A stretch of DNA of 64,000 nucleotides, from positions 186,001 through 250,000 of the forward strand of contig NZ_QQOA01000004.1 of the NCBI RefSeq assembly GCF_003443895.1. Reading direction: 5' to 3'. How positions within the stretch are numbered: position 1 is the stretch's first letter; every line of letters begins with the position of its first letter. Under the pieces are notes generated by a model. That model was not told where the DNA came from. It saw nothing but the letters and a program-made list of their open reading frames with translations, and did no database searches. Positions 56,849 to 64,000 of this stretch are shown in pieces. This DNA is from Paraburkholderia phosphatilytica (lineage in GTDB: Bacteria; Pseudomonadota; Gammaproteobacteria; Burkholderiales; Burkholderiaceae). Position numbers and translations under genes: made by a program.

Positions 56849-57520
56849 ATGATGCGACGCCTCTCCTATGCAGTTGCCGTACCGCTCGCCGTTGCATGCG
56901 GTGCGAGCCTCACCGGTTGCGCGACGCCCCCGCACAGTTCCAACAGTTCCGCGTCGACAAACATCGAACTACCCGTTGAACTGAAGACAGGCACCGAACA
57001 GACGCTCGACGACGTCCTCGTCACACGCGGCGACGAAACCTGGCGCTGCGAACGCGCGGACTCGCCTGCAGCGAACAAGGCATCGAACGAAGCAGCGAGT
57101 CCGCCCACCGACCTCAGATGGATCCAGACCGGCTCCGCGGGCACGCTCGTCGACCGCGCGCGGCAGAATGTCGGCAAGGTGCTGCCGGGCGGCTACTTCG
57201 TCGCCGACGACGGCAGCTTCGTGAAGGCGGAGGTTGCGCGTCAAAGCCAGGTCGACGCGAATACGCTGACCTGGGCGCTCTTCAGCACGCAGGGCACCGG
57301 CGAACCCACGTTCACGCGGGGCCGCTTCGCGGGCATCTCGTCGATCCAGCGCATCGACACCGTGGGCGGGCTGCCGCCGAATCCTCGTTGCACGCACGAA
57401 GGTCTGCGCATGTTCGTGCCGTACAGCGCCACCTACCTGCTGTACCGGGCGAGAGAAAAGAACAATGCCAGCGCACAGCCGCACGCATCGCAACCCAACG
57501 TGATCGTCAGCGCGAACTAG
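56849..57520 (+). CDS. DUF3455 lipoprotein, second copy
   Basis: This protein (223 residues from ATG 56849, or 222 from ATG 56852) has the signal MMRRLSYAVAVPLAVACGAS ending in a lipobox (LTGC). Features shared with the first copy at 47434: a WRCER/YICRR start, LVDRARQNVGKVLPGGYFVADDGSF, FAGISSIQRIDTVGGLPPNP and FVPYSATYLLYRAR. The linker after the Cys is Ser/Asn-rich. Function is unknown. It is convergent with sctC, separated by a hairpin. Confidence 0.8.
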   Translation: MMRRLSYAVAVPLAVACGASLTGCATPPHSSNSSASTNIELPVELKTGTEQTLDDVLVTRGDETWRCERADSPAANKASNEAASPPTDLRWIQTGSAGTLVDRARQNVGKVLPGGYFVADDGSFVKAEVARQSQVDANTLTWALFSTQGTGEPTFTRGRFAGISSIQRIDTVGGLPPNPRCTHEGLRMFVPYSATYLLYRAREKNNASAQPHASQPNVIVSAN

Positions 57521-57529
57521 CAAACAGAA

Positions 57530-57555
57530 CGGGCGCCGCTTACAGCCGGCGCCCG
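57530..57555. terminator. GC-rich hairpin between DUF3455 and sctC
   Basis: CGGGCGCCG and CGGCGCCCG pair around an 8-base loop, between convergent ends. No clear T run, so it may act as a Rho-assisted or weak terminator. Confidence 0.5.
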
Positions 57556-57587
57556 TCGTCAGAACATCAACAAGCCTGCACATCCAC

Positions 57588-59417
57588 TCAGAAATCGATC
57601 ACCCGCGGCGTCAGCAGAAACACCCGCTCCAGGTGCGTGCGCGAGTCGTCGTTGTTGCGGAACAGCGCGCCGAGCAGCGGGATCTTCGAGAGCCCCGGCA
57701 CATTCGTCGTGCCGTTCGACTTGGTGTCGGAGTTGTAGCCCGCGATCAGCAGGCTCTCGCCCTGACCCACCAGCGCCTGCGTGTTGATTTCGCTCGACGT
57801 GATGACCGGCAGCGTATCGACGGTCTGGTCGCCCGCAATCTGGCCATCCTCGATATGCACGTTCAGCTTCACGTAGGTCTTGCCGTTTTCGTGGATCACG
57901 AGCGGCAGCACGCGCAGCGACACACCTGTCGAAATGCTGTACAGGTCGGCGGCGGTATAGCCAGTCACACGCACGAAGAAGCTCGTCTTGTTGTCCATCA
58001 CCGCTTCCACATTGTCGAGCGTCGCGACCTTCGGCGTCGCATCGATCTTCGCGAGCGTGTTCGACTGCGACGCGTTGATGCGCGCAAGCAGATAGCGCCC
58101 CGCGTCGCCCAGCACGGCCGTAAGCGAACCGCCGACCGGCGTCGTGCTCACCACGGTCGTGCCGTCGGAAAGCGTGGTCGTGCCGAAGTTCGGATTGATG
58201 TTGCCGTTGTAGCCGTTCTGCTGATACGTGCCCGAGCCCGTCTGCAGGTCGAGGTGACTGTTGTGCGCGCGCCAGTCGATGCCGATCTGCTGCAGGAAGT
58301 TGTCGTCGATCTCGATGATGTGCGCTTCGATCTCGATCACCTTCGGCCGGACGTCGAGCGCATTCACGAGCGCGGCGTATTGATCGATGCGCTGCGGCAC
58401 GTCGCGCACCAGCACCGAGTTCGTGATCGGATCGGCGCGGATCACCGGCAGCGCGGCATCCACGCCGCTGCCCGACGAACTGGCCGTTGCATAGCCGCCT
58501 GCGCCGCGCGCACCGCTCGCGCCATTGCCGGCACCACCCGCCCCGCCCGCGCTCGAACCGCTGAACACGCTGCCATATGAAGCGTTGCCGCTCATGCCGG
58601 GCGGCAGCGGCGGCATCAAGGTCTGCGCGCTGCCGTTCGAATCGCCGTTCGAGAAGCCGCCGCCGTTGGTTTGCCCTCCCACGTCCGACATCTGCTGTAC
58701 GCGCTGGATGTTCGGCGATCCGGAAGGCGCGCCGCCGCCATTCGCGCCGCCGCCGTTGCTGGTCGGATGGTAGAGACCCGACAGCACGCTCGCCACGCCC
58801 TTCACGGTGATCGTGTCGCCGTCGAGCTGCACCTTGTGGTCATCGGCCCACGCATGCTGCAGCTTGTAGATGCGCACCACGGAACCGCTGTTGCGGTCCT
58901 CGCTTTCGTCGAGCTTCTGCGCGACCGACTGCACCACCTGCACGTAATCGGGCGGACCGTTGACGAGCACCGTGCCCGCCGCGGTGTCGTACGTCACCGG
59001 AAAGCGCGGATCGTTCAGCCGCATCGCCTGCAGCGCGGCAATCAGCTGTTGCGGCGTCGCATGCGACAGATGCACGACCTGACGCGTAACGTCGTTCGCG
59101 TTGCTGATCGACAGGATGTTGCCGTCGTAGAACCACACGAAGCCGAAGGTGGACGCGAGCGTGTCGAGGAAGCGTTGCGGCGACATGTCGAACTGGCCGC
59201 TCACCGTGCCCGTCACGTTGCTCGCGATCGACGCCGTGATGCCCTGGCTCGCGGTGAAATCGCGCAGCACGTCGACGAGGCCCTTGCCTTGCACTTCGAT
59301 ATGCACGGTCTGGTTGCGCCAGCGCACAGGCGTGGCGTTGGCCCACGAAGGCATGGCCGCGGCGATCACGATCAATGCGCCGATGAGAATATCCCGGACG
59401 AAGTTGCCTGGTTTCAT
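57588..59417 (-). CDS. sctC: Type III secretion outer-membrane secretin SctC
   Basis: This 609-residue pore has a signal peptide (MKPGNFVRDILIGALIVIAA to about residue 28), N-domains (VRWRNQTVHIEVQGKGLVDVL..., VVHLSHATPQQLIAALQAMR), and a secretin core from about residue 330: RADPITNSVLVRD, EIEAHIIEIDDNFLQQIGIDW, LARINASQSNTLAKIDATPKV and VPGLSKIPLLGALFRN, the classic 'VP.L..IP.lG..F' block. Residues about 218-315 are a Gly/Asn/Ser-rich insert. The closest type is Hrp2-group HrcC (hrpA). It lies 122 bp from hrpB on the same strand. Confidence 0.95.
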   Translation of the reverse strand: MKPGNFVRDILIGALIVIAAAMPSWANATPVRWRNQTVHIEVQGKGLVDVLRDFTASQGITASIASNVTGTVSGQFDMSPQRFLDTLASTFGFVWFYDGNILSISNANDVTRQVVHLSHATPQQLIAALQAMRLNDPRFPVTYDTAAGTVLVNGPPDYVQVVQSVAQKLDESEDRNSGSVVRIYKLQHAWADDHKVQLDGDTITVKGVASVLSGLYHPTSNGGGANGGGAPSGSPNIQRVQQMSDVGGQTNGGGFSNGDSNGSAQTLMPPLPPGMSGNASYGSVFSGSSAGGAGGAGNGASGARGAGGYATASSSGSGVDAALPVIRADPITNSVLVRDVPQRIDQYAALVNALDVRPKVIEIEAHIIEIDDNFLQQIGIDWRAHNSHLDLQTGSGTYQQNGYNGNINPNFGTTTLSDGTTVVSTTPVGGSLTAVLGDAGRYLLARINASQSNTLAKIDATPKVATLDNVEAVMDNKTSFFVRVTGYTAADLYSISTGVSLRVLPLVIHENGKTYVKLNVHIEDGQIAGDQTVDTLPVITSSEINTQALVGQGESLLIAGYNSDTKSNGTTNVPGLSKIPLLGALFRNNDDSRTHLERVFLLTPRVIDF

Positions 59418-59539
59418 GTCGGAATGATGGGCAGGAAATCAGCGGTGGAAGATGACGGCGAACGAAGCCGTCGCAGCATGGCCGCGCGCATGCGCACGTA
59501 CATGCACATGCGGCACGCGCGCCGGAGCGCGAAGGCGGA

Positions 59540-61036
59540 TCAGGCGCAGCGTTCGAGCGTCTCCGAAGGCGCTTCGTGAAACTGCTTGCGGTAGCTGTGC
59601 ACGAGCGTCGAGCGGTTCTCCACCCCCCAGCGGCTCGCCGCGCGCAGCACGCTGCCGTCACCCTGCGCCGCGCCGTTCATCAGCTCCGCGCGAATGCGCT
59701 CCATCCGTTCGCGACGGATCAGTTCGCGCGGCGACAGCCCGAGCAGGCTGCGGAACGCGTTCTGCAGCGCGCGCTCGGTCACGCCGATTTCGGCCGCCAC
59801 TTCGCGCACGGAAAGATCGCGCCGGTTCAGGTTTTCGAGCACGAAGTGATACGCGCGACGATACTTGCCCGTGAGCCGCGCGCCGACGTCGTCCAGCTGC
59901 GACGACACCTTCGCCACCCGCTCAACCAGCGGCCGGTGCAGATGCGAGTTGTCACGCAGGCATTGCATCGCGACGAGCGTGTAGCGGCTGTACAGTTGCC
60001 ACGCTTCCTGCACACGGCCCTGGTGCTGCCGCGTCTTCGAGAAGCAGTACAGGTATTCGATCTGCCGCTGGCCGGTGAACGGCTGCGGCGAACACTGGCT
60101 GATCAGCGGATCGAGTACGCTTTCGGCGAGCTGCGGCGCCGCGCCCGCGAGCGCGGCGAGCGCCGCTTCGAGGCGCACCGTGCGCAGATAGTCGGGCAGT
60201 TTTTCATCGCGCGCCCAGTTCAGATGTTCGAGCATCTTCGGAAACGCGGTACGGTCGCCATTCGCGGCAGCGCGCTGGGTCTTCAACGCTTCGATGCGAA
60301 TGCGCAGCAGCGGCGACTTCACGCGCGACGCAGCCGCCAGCAGATCGTCGCAGCTCAGCTGCGGCAGGCTGTCCGCACGCGTAACGCCATCGCCGAGACT
60401 CGACTGCCAGAACACGTGGTCCTGCAGCGTGCTCGCGGAGCGGATTTCCGCCTGCACTGCGAGGTCGAACGCGAGCGTGTCGTACAGCTCGCGCCACCAT
60501 GCCTGCGTCGCGCCGTCGAGCGACTCGATATGCTCGCGCAGGTCGGCCAGCGCACCGGCCACCTGCGCAGTCTTGCCGAGTTCCTGCAGCACGCACACCA
60601 TCGCGAAGCGCGCTTCGGCGCCGCGTTCCGGCGCGACGTCGGACTCTTCGGCGAGCCGCGAGAAACACGCGAGCGCGGAGCCCAGACGGTTGCGGAACAG
60701 CGCCTGCCAGCCCGCGTTCCTGCACGATGCGACGCGCAGCGCCATCGACGTGCGGATCATCTTCTGCGAGCGCCGGTACGTATCTTCAGCGCGCACTTCG
60801 ACGCGCGACATCAGCTGCAGATCCGCGTGCCGCTGCACGACACACGCGGCCGCGTCACCGGTTCCCGGATCCTGCGCCCAGCGGCTCGCAATCGTGCCGG
60901 CCGCAACCAGTTCTCCATCGATCACGGCCTTCAGGAATCGCTCCGCGATGTCCCGATCGCCATGCGGCTCGGGTGTGGCAAGGGCGGAAATCAGCGGGAA
61001 ATAGGGTGTCGAGAACACGGCTGTACTCCTCGTCAT
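59540..61036 (-). CDS. hrpB: HrpB-type AraC family activator of type III secretion
   Basis: This protein of 498 residues from ATG 61036 (a GTG at 61045 adds three) has a long tetratricopeptide-like helical N-terminal part (residues 1-380) and a C-terminal AraC HTH: LNRRDLSVREVAAEIGVTERALQNAFRSLLGLSPRELIRRERMERIR, then WGVENRSTLVHSYRKQFHEAPSETL. The length and layout fit HrpB of Ralstonia and HrpX of Xanthomonas, which switch on hrp and effector genes through a TTCG-N16-TTCG box. It sits between sctT and sctC, as in Ralstonia. I found no such box in the flanking gaps. Confidence 0.88.
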   Translation of the reverse strand: MTRSTAVFSTPYFPLISALATPEPHGDRDIAERFLKAVIDGELVAAGTIASRWAQDPGTGDAAACVVQRHADLQLMSRVEVRAEDTYRRSQKMIRTSMALRVASCRNAGWQALFRNRLGSALACFSRLAEESDVAPERGAEARFAMVCVLQELGKTAQVAGALADLREHIESLDGATQAWWRELYDTLAFDLAVQAEIRSASTLQDHVFWQSSLGDGVTRADSLPQLSCDDLLAAASRVKSPLLRIRIEALKTQRAAANGDRTAFPKMLEHLNWARDEKLPDYLRTVRLEAALAALAGAAPQLAESVLDPLISQCSPQPFTGQRQIEYLYCFSKTRQHQGRVQEAWQLYSRYTLVAMQCLRDNSHLHRPLVERVAKVSSQLDDVGARLTGKYRRAYHFVLENLNRRDLSVREVAAEIGVTERALQNAFRSLLGLSPRELIRRERMERIRAELMNGAAQGDGSVLRAASRWGVENRSTLVHSYRKQFHEAPSETLERCA

Positions 61037-61087
61037 GCGTTGCACAGGACGCGCATCGCGTTTGGAACACAGTCAATTTATCAGGCG

Positions 61088-61131
61088 AAAACAGGCATAT
61101 TCTCAATAAACCTGAGATTCATGCCTGTTTT
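61088..61131. repeat. Large inverted repeat between sctT and hrpB
   Basis: AAAACAGGCAT (61088-61098) and ATGCCTGTTTT (61121-61131) form an 11-bp stem, with a nested TCTCA/TGAGA pair inside. It lies 21 bp after the sctT stop and 52 bp before hrpB. On the minus strand the stem ends in TTTT, so it may act as a terminator for the sctT transcript; it could also be an operator for hrpB. Confidence 0.6.
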
Positions 61132-61151
61132 GAGGAACTGTTGAGTTTCGA

Positions 61152-62030
61152 CTAATGGGCGGGTGCAGGAGCATTCGGCGCGCCCGGTCGAACCGGGGCT
61201 GTCGTGCTGTTGCCGGTCTGCGCGGCGTCGGGCGAAGCGAGTTCGTGCATTCGCGCCGAGAGATCGCGCAGCGTGACCTGATCGGTAACCTGCGCAACAA
61301 AGAGACCGACGAACAGCGCGAGCATCAACGCGGCCATCGATCCCTTCACCGGCTGGCTTAGCGTCATCAGATCGAGCTTCGACGCGGAGCGCGCGGCAAA
61401 GCCGAACGCGAAGTCGATCAGCAGCAGCAGCAACACCATCGGTGCCGCGAGTTTCGCGATGGACTCCATCAGCGAATCGGTCTGCTGGATCACGAACGAC
61501 TCGATCACGTTCGACATGTTCGGCCCACTCGCGGAGAGCGGCCACCAGTGATACGACTCGTACACCGCGCCGAGCAGGAACGTCATGCCGCCCAGCGCCC
61601 AGAACGCGGTGATTGCCACCTGGCCGAGCAGCGTGCTGATGGGTGTCGACGTTTCCGGACGCGTCGGGTTGGTGATCTGCACGTTGTTGTAGCCGGTCAG
61701 ATCGTCGATGTAGGTTCCCGCGCTTTCCGCGACCCAGAACACGATCGACGCGGCATAGCCGATCACGAGACCGATCAGCGCTTCGCGCAGGCCGACCTCC
61801 ATCAAGATTGCGCCGTGCAGTGACTGCACGAACGCAACCGGTTGACCGTAGACCACGAAGCCGCTGAACATGATCACGAGCGCGTTGCGCACCACGCCCT
61901 GCATCACCGTATCGCTCGTCGGCGGGAACACGAACAGCGTGATGAAGAGCCGCAGCGAGCACAGGCCCGTCGCGATCAGGTATCCGGAAATCAGCCCGGA
62001 GAGTTGCGGCAGCGCCTGCAGCGAATTCAT
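61152..62030 (-). CDS. sctT: Type III secretion export apparatus protein SctT
   Basis: This 292-residue inner-membrane protein has about six to seven hydrophobic segments. LRLFITLFVFPPTSDTVMQG, REALIGLVIGYAASIVFWVAE, GTYIDDLTGYNN and PVKGSMAALMLALFVGLFV are the SctT/FliR blocks. It forms part of the export gate with SctR and SctS, which are not in this window. The C-terminal 35 residues are Pro/Ala-rich. Its ATG overlaps the sctO stop by 4 bp. Confidence 0.95.
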   Translation of the reverse strand: MNSLQALPQLSGLISGYLIATGLCSLRLFITLFVFPPTSDTVMQGVVRNALVIMFSGFVVYGQPVAFVQSLHGAILMEVGLREALIGLVIGYAASIVFWVAESAGTYIDDLTGYNNVQITNPTRPETSTPISTLLGQVAITAFWALGGMTFLLGAVYESYHWWPLSASGPNMSNVIESFVIQQTDSLMESIAKLAAPMVLLLLLIDFAFGFAARSASKLDLMTLSQPVKGSMAALMLALFVGLFVAQVTDQVTLRDLSARMHELASPDAAQTGNSTTAPVRPGAPNAPAPAH

Positions 62031-62533
62031 GCGACGCTGCTCCGTTCGCGCAACAGACGGGCCAGCGCTTCTTCCTGTACATCGTCATCAGCGGCATCGC
62101 TCGCGCGATGGTCGAGCTCGCGTTCAATTTTGCTTGCGTGTCCTTTGATGAACTCGATGCGCGCGTCGTTCGTTGCGATGCCGCGGCGGGTCTGCATCAG
62201 CGCCGCTTCGCGTTCGTCGAGCACCGCCTGCTGCCGTTCCAGCTCGGCCGCGCAGGCGCGCTGGCGCTCAGCCACCACTTCCATATAACGACGCAGCTCA
62301 TTGAAGCCGTCGAGCGAAAACGGTTCGTCGCCGCAGGTCATCGCATCGAGCTGCGCGTTGCACGCGGCAATCACGTCGTCGATCTCGTCTAGGCGTGCAG
62401 CGCACAGGCGGCACTGCTCGATCTGCGCTTCGACTTCCTGCCGCCTGACCCCCAGTTCGCGACGCAATGCATCAGCCAGGCGCTCGCAGCGCCGGATCGA
62501 GACCGAGAGCGCGACGACGCGCCGGTCCTTCAT
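62027..62533 (-). CDS. sctO: Type III secretion stalk protein SctO (HrpD/HrpB7 type)
   Basis: This 168-residue protein is almost wholly helical and charged, with heptad-like repeats (RRELGVRRQEVEAQIEQCRL, RQRACAAELERQQAVLDERE), as for SctO/FliJ stalks that couple the ATPase ring to the export gate. Sequence conservation in this family is poor; identification rests on coiled-coil character, size and place between sctN and sctT. TGATG overlap joins it to sctN. Confidence 0.82.
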   Translation of the reverse strand: MKDRRVVALSVSIRRCERLADALRRELGVRRQEVEAQIEQCRLCAARLDEIDDVIAACNAQLDAMTCGDEPFSLDGFNELRRYMEVVAERQRACAAELERQQAVLDEREAALMQTRRGIATNDARIEFIKGHASKIERELDHRASDAADDDVQEEALARLLRERSSVA

Positions 62534-63894
62534 CAGCGCATCCCCGCGAGGTCGAACAGGTCGGCCTGGGTGTCGTCGAGCGACGCGAAATCGTCGATGC
62601 CTTGCGACAGGAACGCGTCGATCGCGTCGTGCTTCGCGATCGCTTCGTCGGCAACCGGATTGTTGCCCGGCTGGTATTCGCCAATCTGCAGCAGCATCTC
62701 CACGTCGCGGTAGCTCGCCATCAACTGGCGCAGCCGCGCGGCCGCCTGGATCACGTCGTGAGGCATCACGCGCGGCATCACGCGCGACAGGCTGTTCAGC
62801 ACATCGACGGCCGGATAGCGGTTCTTCGCGGCGATCTCGCGCGACAGGATCATGTGACCGTCGAGGATGCTGCGCACTTCCTCCGCGATCGGATCGGTGC
62901 CGCTCTCGTCTTCCACCAGCACCGTGTACAGCGCGGTGATCGAGCCGCCATGCCGGTTCGACGCGCCCATCCCGGCGCGTTCCAGAAGACGCGGCAGCTC
63001 CGCGAAAATCGACGGCGGAAAACCGCGCCGCGCCGGCGGCTCGCCCGCCGCCAGCCCGATCTCGCGTGCGGCGCGCGCGAAACGCGTGAGCGAATCCATC
63101 ATCAGCAGCACGCGCTGGCCGCGATCGCGAAAGTGCTCGGCCACCGCCGTCGCGACATACGCCGCCTTCATGCGCTCCATCGAAGAACGATCTGACGTCG
63201 CGCAGATCACCACCGAACGCGCCATCCCTTCGGGACCCAGAATCTCTTCGATGAACTCGCGCACTTCGCGGCCGCGTTCGCCGATCAGCGCGATCACGCT
63301 GACGTCGCACTGTGCACCGCGCGCGAACATGCCGAGCAGCGTGCTCTTGCCGACGCCGGCCGGAGCGAAGATGCCCATGCGCTGCCCTTCGGCCAGTGTC
63401 ATCAGCGCGTCCACCGGACGCACGCCGGTGATCAGCGGCGCGTCGATCGGGCGACGCATCATCGCTTGCGGAGGCGGCGCGAATACCGGCTGCGACGCAT
63501 CCGTTTCGATCGGCGGTCCGCCGTCCATCGGCTGACCGAGCCCATCGACCACGCGGCCCAGCAGCGCGTCGCCGACGCCGATTTCGAGCGCGCGGCCAAG
63601 CCCGAACACCTGCGTGGAACGCGATACGCCCGCGAGCTGCGAGAACGGCGACAACAACGCGAGATCGCGCGTGAAGCCCACCACTTCCGCATGCTGCACG
63701 CTGGAGTTCGCCGGGTTGCGCAGCTCGCACAGGTCGCCGAGCGAGACGTCGAGCCCCGCCACCTTGATCAGCGTGCCGACCACTTCGACCACCTTGCCGC
63801 TGCGCACGACATTCGAAACCGCGAGCAGCTCGCGTTCGATGTCGTCGGTGAACGGACCGAAGTCGGCGTTCGCGGGAAGCCAGGGCTGGTTCAT
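62533..63894 (-). CDS. sctN: Type III secretion ATPase SctN
   Basis: This 453-residue hexameric ATPase unfolds and feeds secretion substrates. Walker A is [20 protein letters not shown] near residues 175-195; Walker B is [20 protein letters not shown] with the type III ATPase motif. [10 protein letters not shown] and [16 protein letters not shown] follow in the C-terminal part. It is highly conserved and most like HrcN. Its ATG overlaps the sctL stop. Confidence 0.97.
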   Translation of the reverse strand: MNQPWLPANADFGPFTDDIERELLAVSNVVRSGKVVEVVGTLIKVAGLDVSLGDLCELRNPANSSVQHAEVVGFTRDLALLSPFSQLAGVSRSTQVFGLGRALEIGVGDALLGRVVDGLGQPMDGGPPIETDASQPVFAPPPQAMMRRPIDAPLITGVRPVDALMTLAEGQRMGIFAPAGVGKSTLLGMFARGAQCDVSVIALIGERGREVREFIEEILGPEGMARSVVICATSDRSSMERMKAAYVATAVAEHFRDRGQRVLLMMDSLTRFARAAREIGLAAGEPPARRGFPPSIFAELPRLLERAGMGASNRHGGSITALYTVLVEDESGTDPIAEEVRSILDGHMILSREIAAKNRYPAVDVLNSLSRVMPRVMPHDVIQAAARLRQLMASYRDVEMLLQIGEYQPGNNPVADEAIAKHDAIDAFLSQGIDDFASLDDTQADLFDLAGMR

Positions 63895-64000
63895 ACGCTG
63901 GTCTCGTGTTCCGCGCGTTTCAGCGCGCGCGCCACCGCGCCGCGCATCGCGCGCAGCTGCGTTTCGAGGCTCGCGTCGATCGCGCCGACATCCGATTCCG
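63891..64000 (-). CDS. sctL: Type III secretion stator SctL, C-terminal end (runs off the window)
   Basis: The last 36 codons are present, reading [20 protein letters not shown] followed by [12 protein letters not shown] and TGA. The 'G.IDASL..QL...R.A' end is typical of SctL/HrpF, which regulates and anchors the SctN ATPase. Its stop overlaps the sctN ATG (63891-63894). The first part lies outside the window. Confidence 0.85.
   Translation of the reverse strand, partial: ESDVGAIDASLETQLRAMRGAVARALKRAEHETSV

Noticed and set aside
59418..61151. TTCG-N16-TTCG boxes (HrpB targets) upstream of sctC and hrpB
   Set aside because: Isolated TTCG/CGAA words occur, but no pair with the right spacing was found in the two gaps.
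62027..63730. A 567-codon minus-strand frame that includes sctO and overlaps sctN
   Set aside because: Only its last 168 codons (from ATG 62533) make sense; the rest is a shifted reading of sctN.
1..64000. CRISPR arrays, rRNA, tRNA or transposase genes
   Set aside because: I saw no regularly spaced repeats, no rRNA or CCA-ended cloverleaf signals and no transposase motifs; a covariance-model scan would be needed to exclude a tRNA fully.

Overview
The window is GC-rich DNA from a betaproteobacterium of the Burkholderia/Paraburkholderia group. This is inferred from the gene content (hrp-type type III secretion genes, VgrG and VasX-like type VI genes, a liv operon, a nadBCA set, fkpB-ispH apart from ileS-lspA) and from very dense, GC-biased coding with long antisense shadow frames. 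No rRNA, tRNA, CRISPR array or intact insertion sequence was recognised by eye.

Region 1 (1-6941) is a type VI secretion accessory module. On the minus strand, vgrG is followed by a DUF4123 chaperone/adaptor and a VasX-like effector that runs off the left edge. Divergent from it on the plus strand are a headless copy of an effector C-terminus, a frameshifted DUF6708 remnant and an intact DUF6708 membrane protein. A 27-bp exact direct repeat links this scrapyard with the first codons of the rsuA-like gene 2.5 kb away.

Region 2 (6997-24309) is mostly housekeeping: an MFS exporter, an rsuA-like pseudouridine synthase, an epimerase, a ferredoxin-type reductase, a possible small RNA, argD, a GNAT acetyltransferase, livHMGF with a ruined livK, fkpB-ispH, radC (probable 3' frameshift), rpmB-rpmG and nadB.

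Region 3 (24392-43972) starts with a divergent LysR/MFS pair lying between nadB and nadC-nadA. It continues with a fatty-acid desaturase, rsmB-purN, ribF, ileS-lspA, coaBC, a luciferase-like oxidoreductase, dut, clpS-clpA and a cold-shock gene.

Region 4 (44069-57520) is accessory: a Tat-exported multicopper oxidase with a small Cys/His-rich secreted protein, a PNPOx-like protein, two DUF3455 lipoproteins, a second luciferase-like oxidoreductase, and a translationally coupled operon of a Rieske oxygenase, a MenD-like thiamine-diphosphate enzyme and a polysaccharide pyruvyl transferase family protein. That operon is the best candidate for an undescribed pathway. An OmpR-type regulator and a JmjC/cupin-like protein follow.

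Region 5 (57588-64000) is one end of an Hrp2-type type III secretion cluster on the minus strand: sctL(partial)-sctN-sctO-sctT-hrpB-sctC, the same order as in Ralstonia hrp loci.
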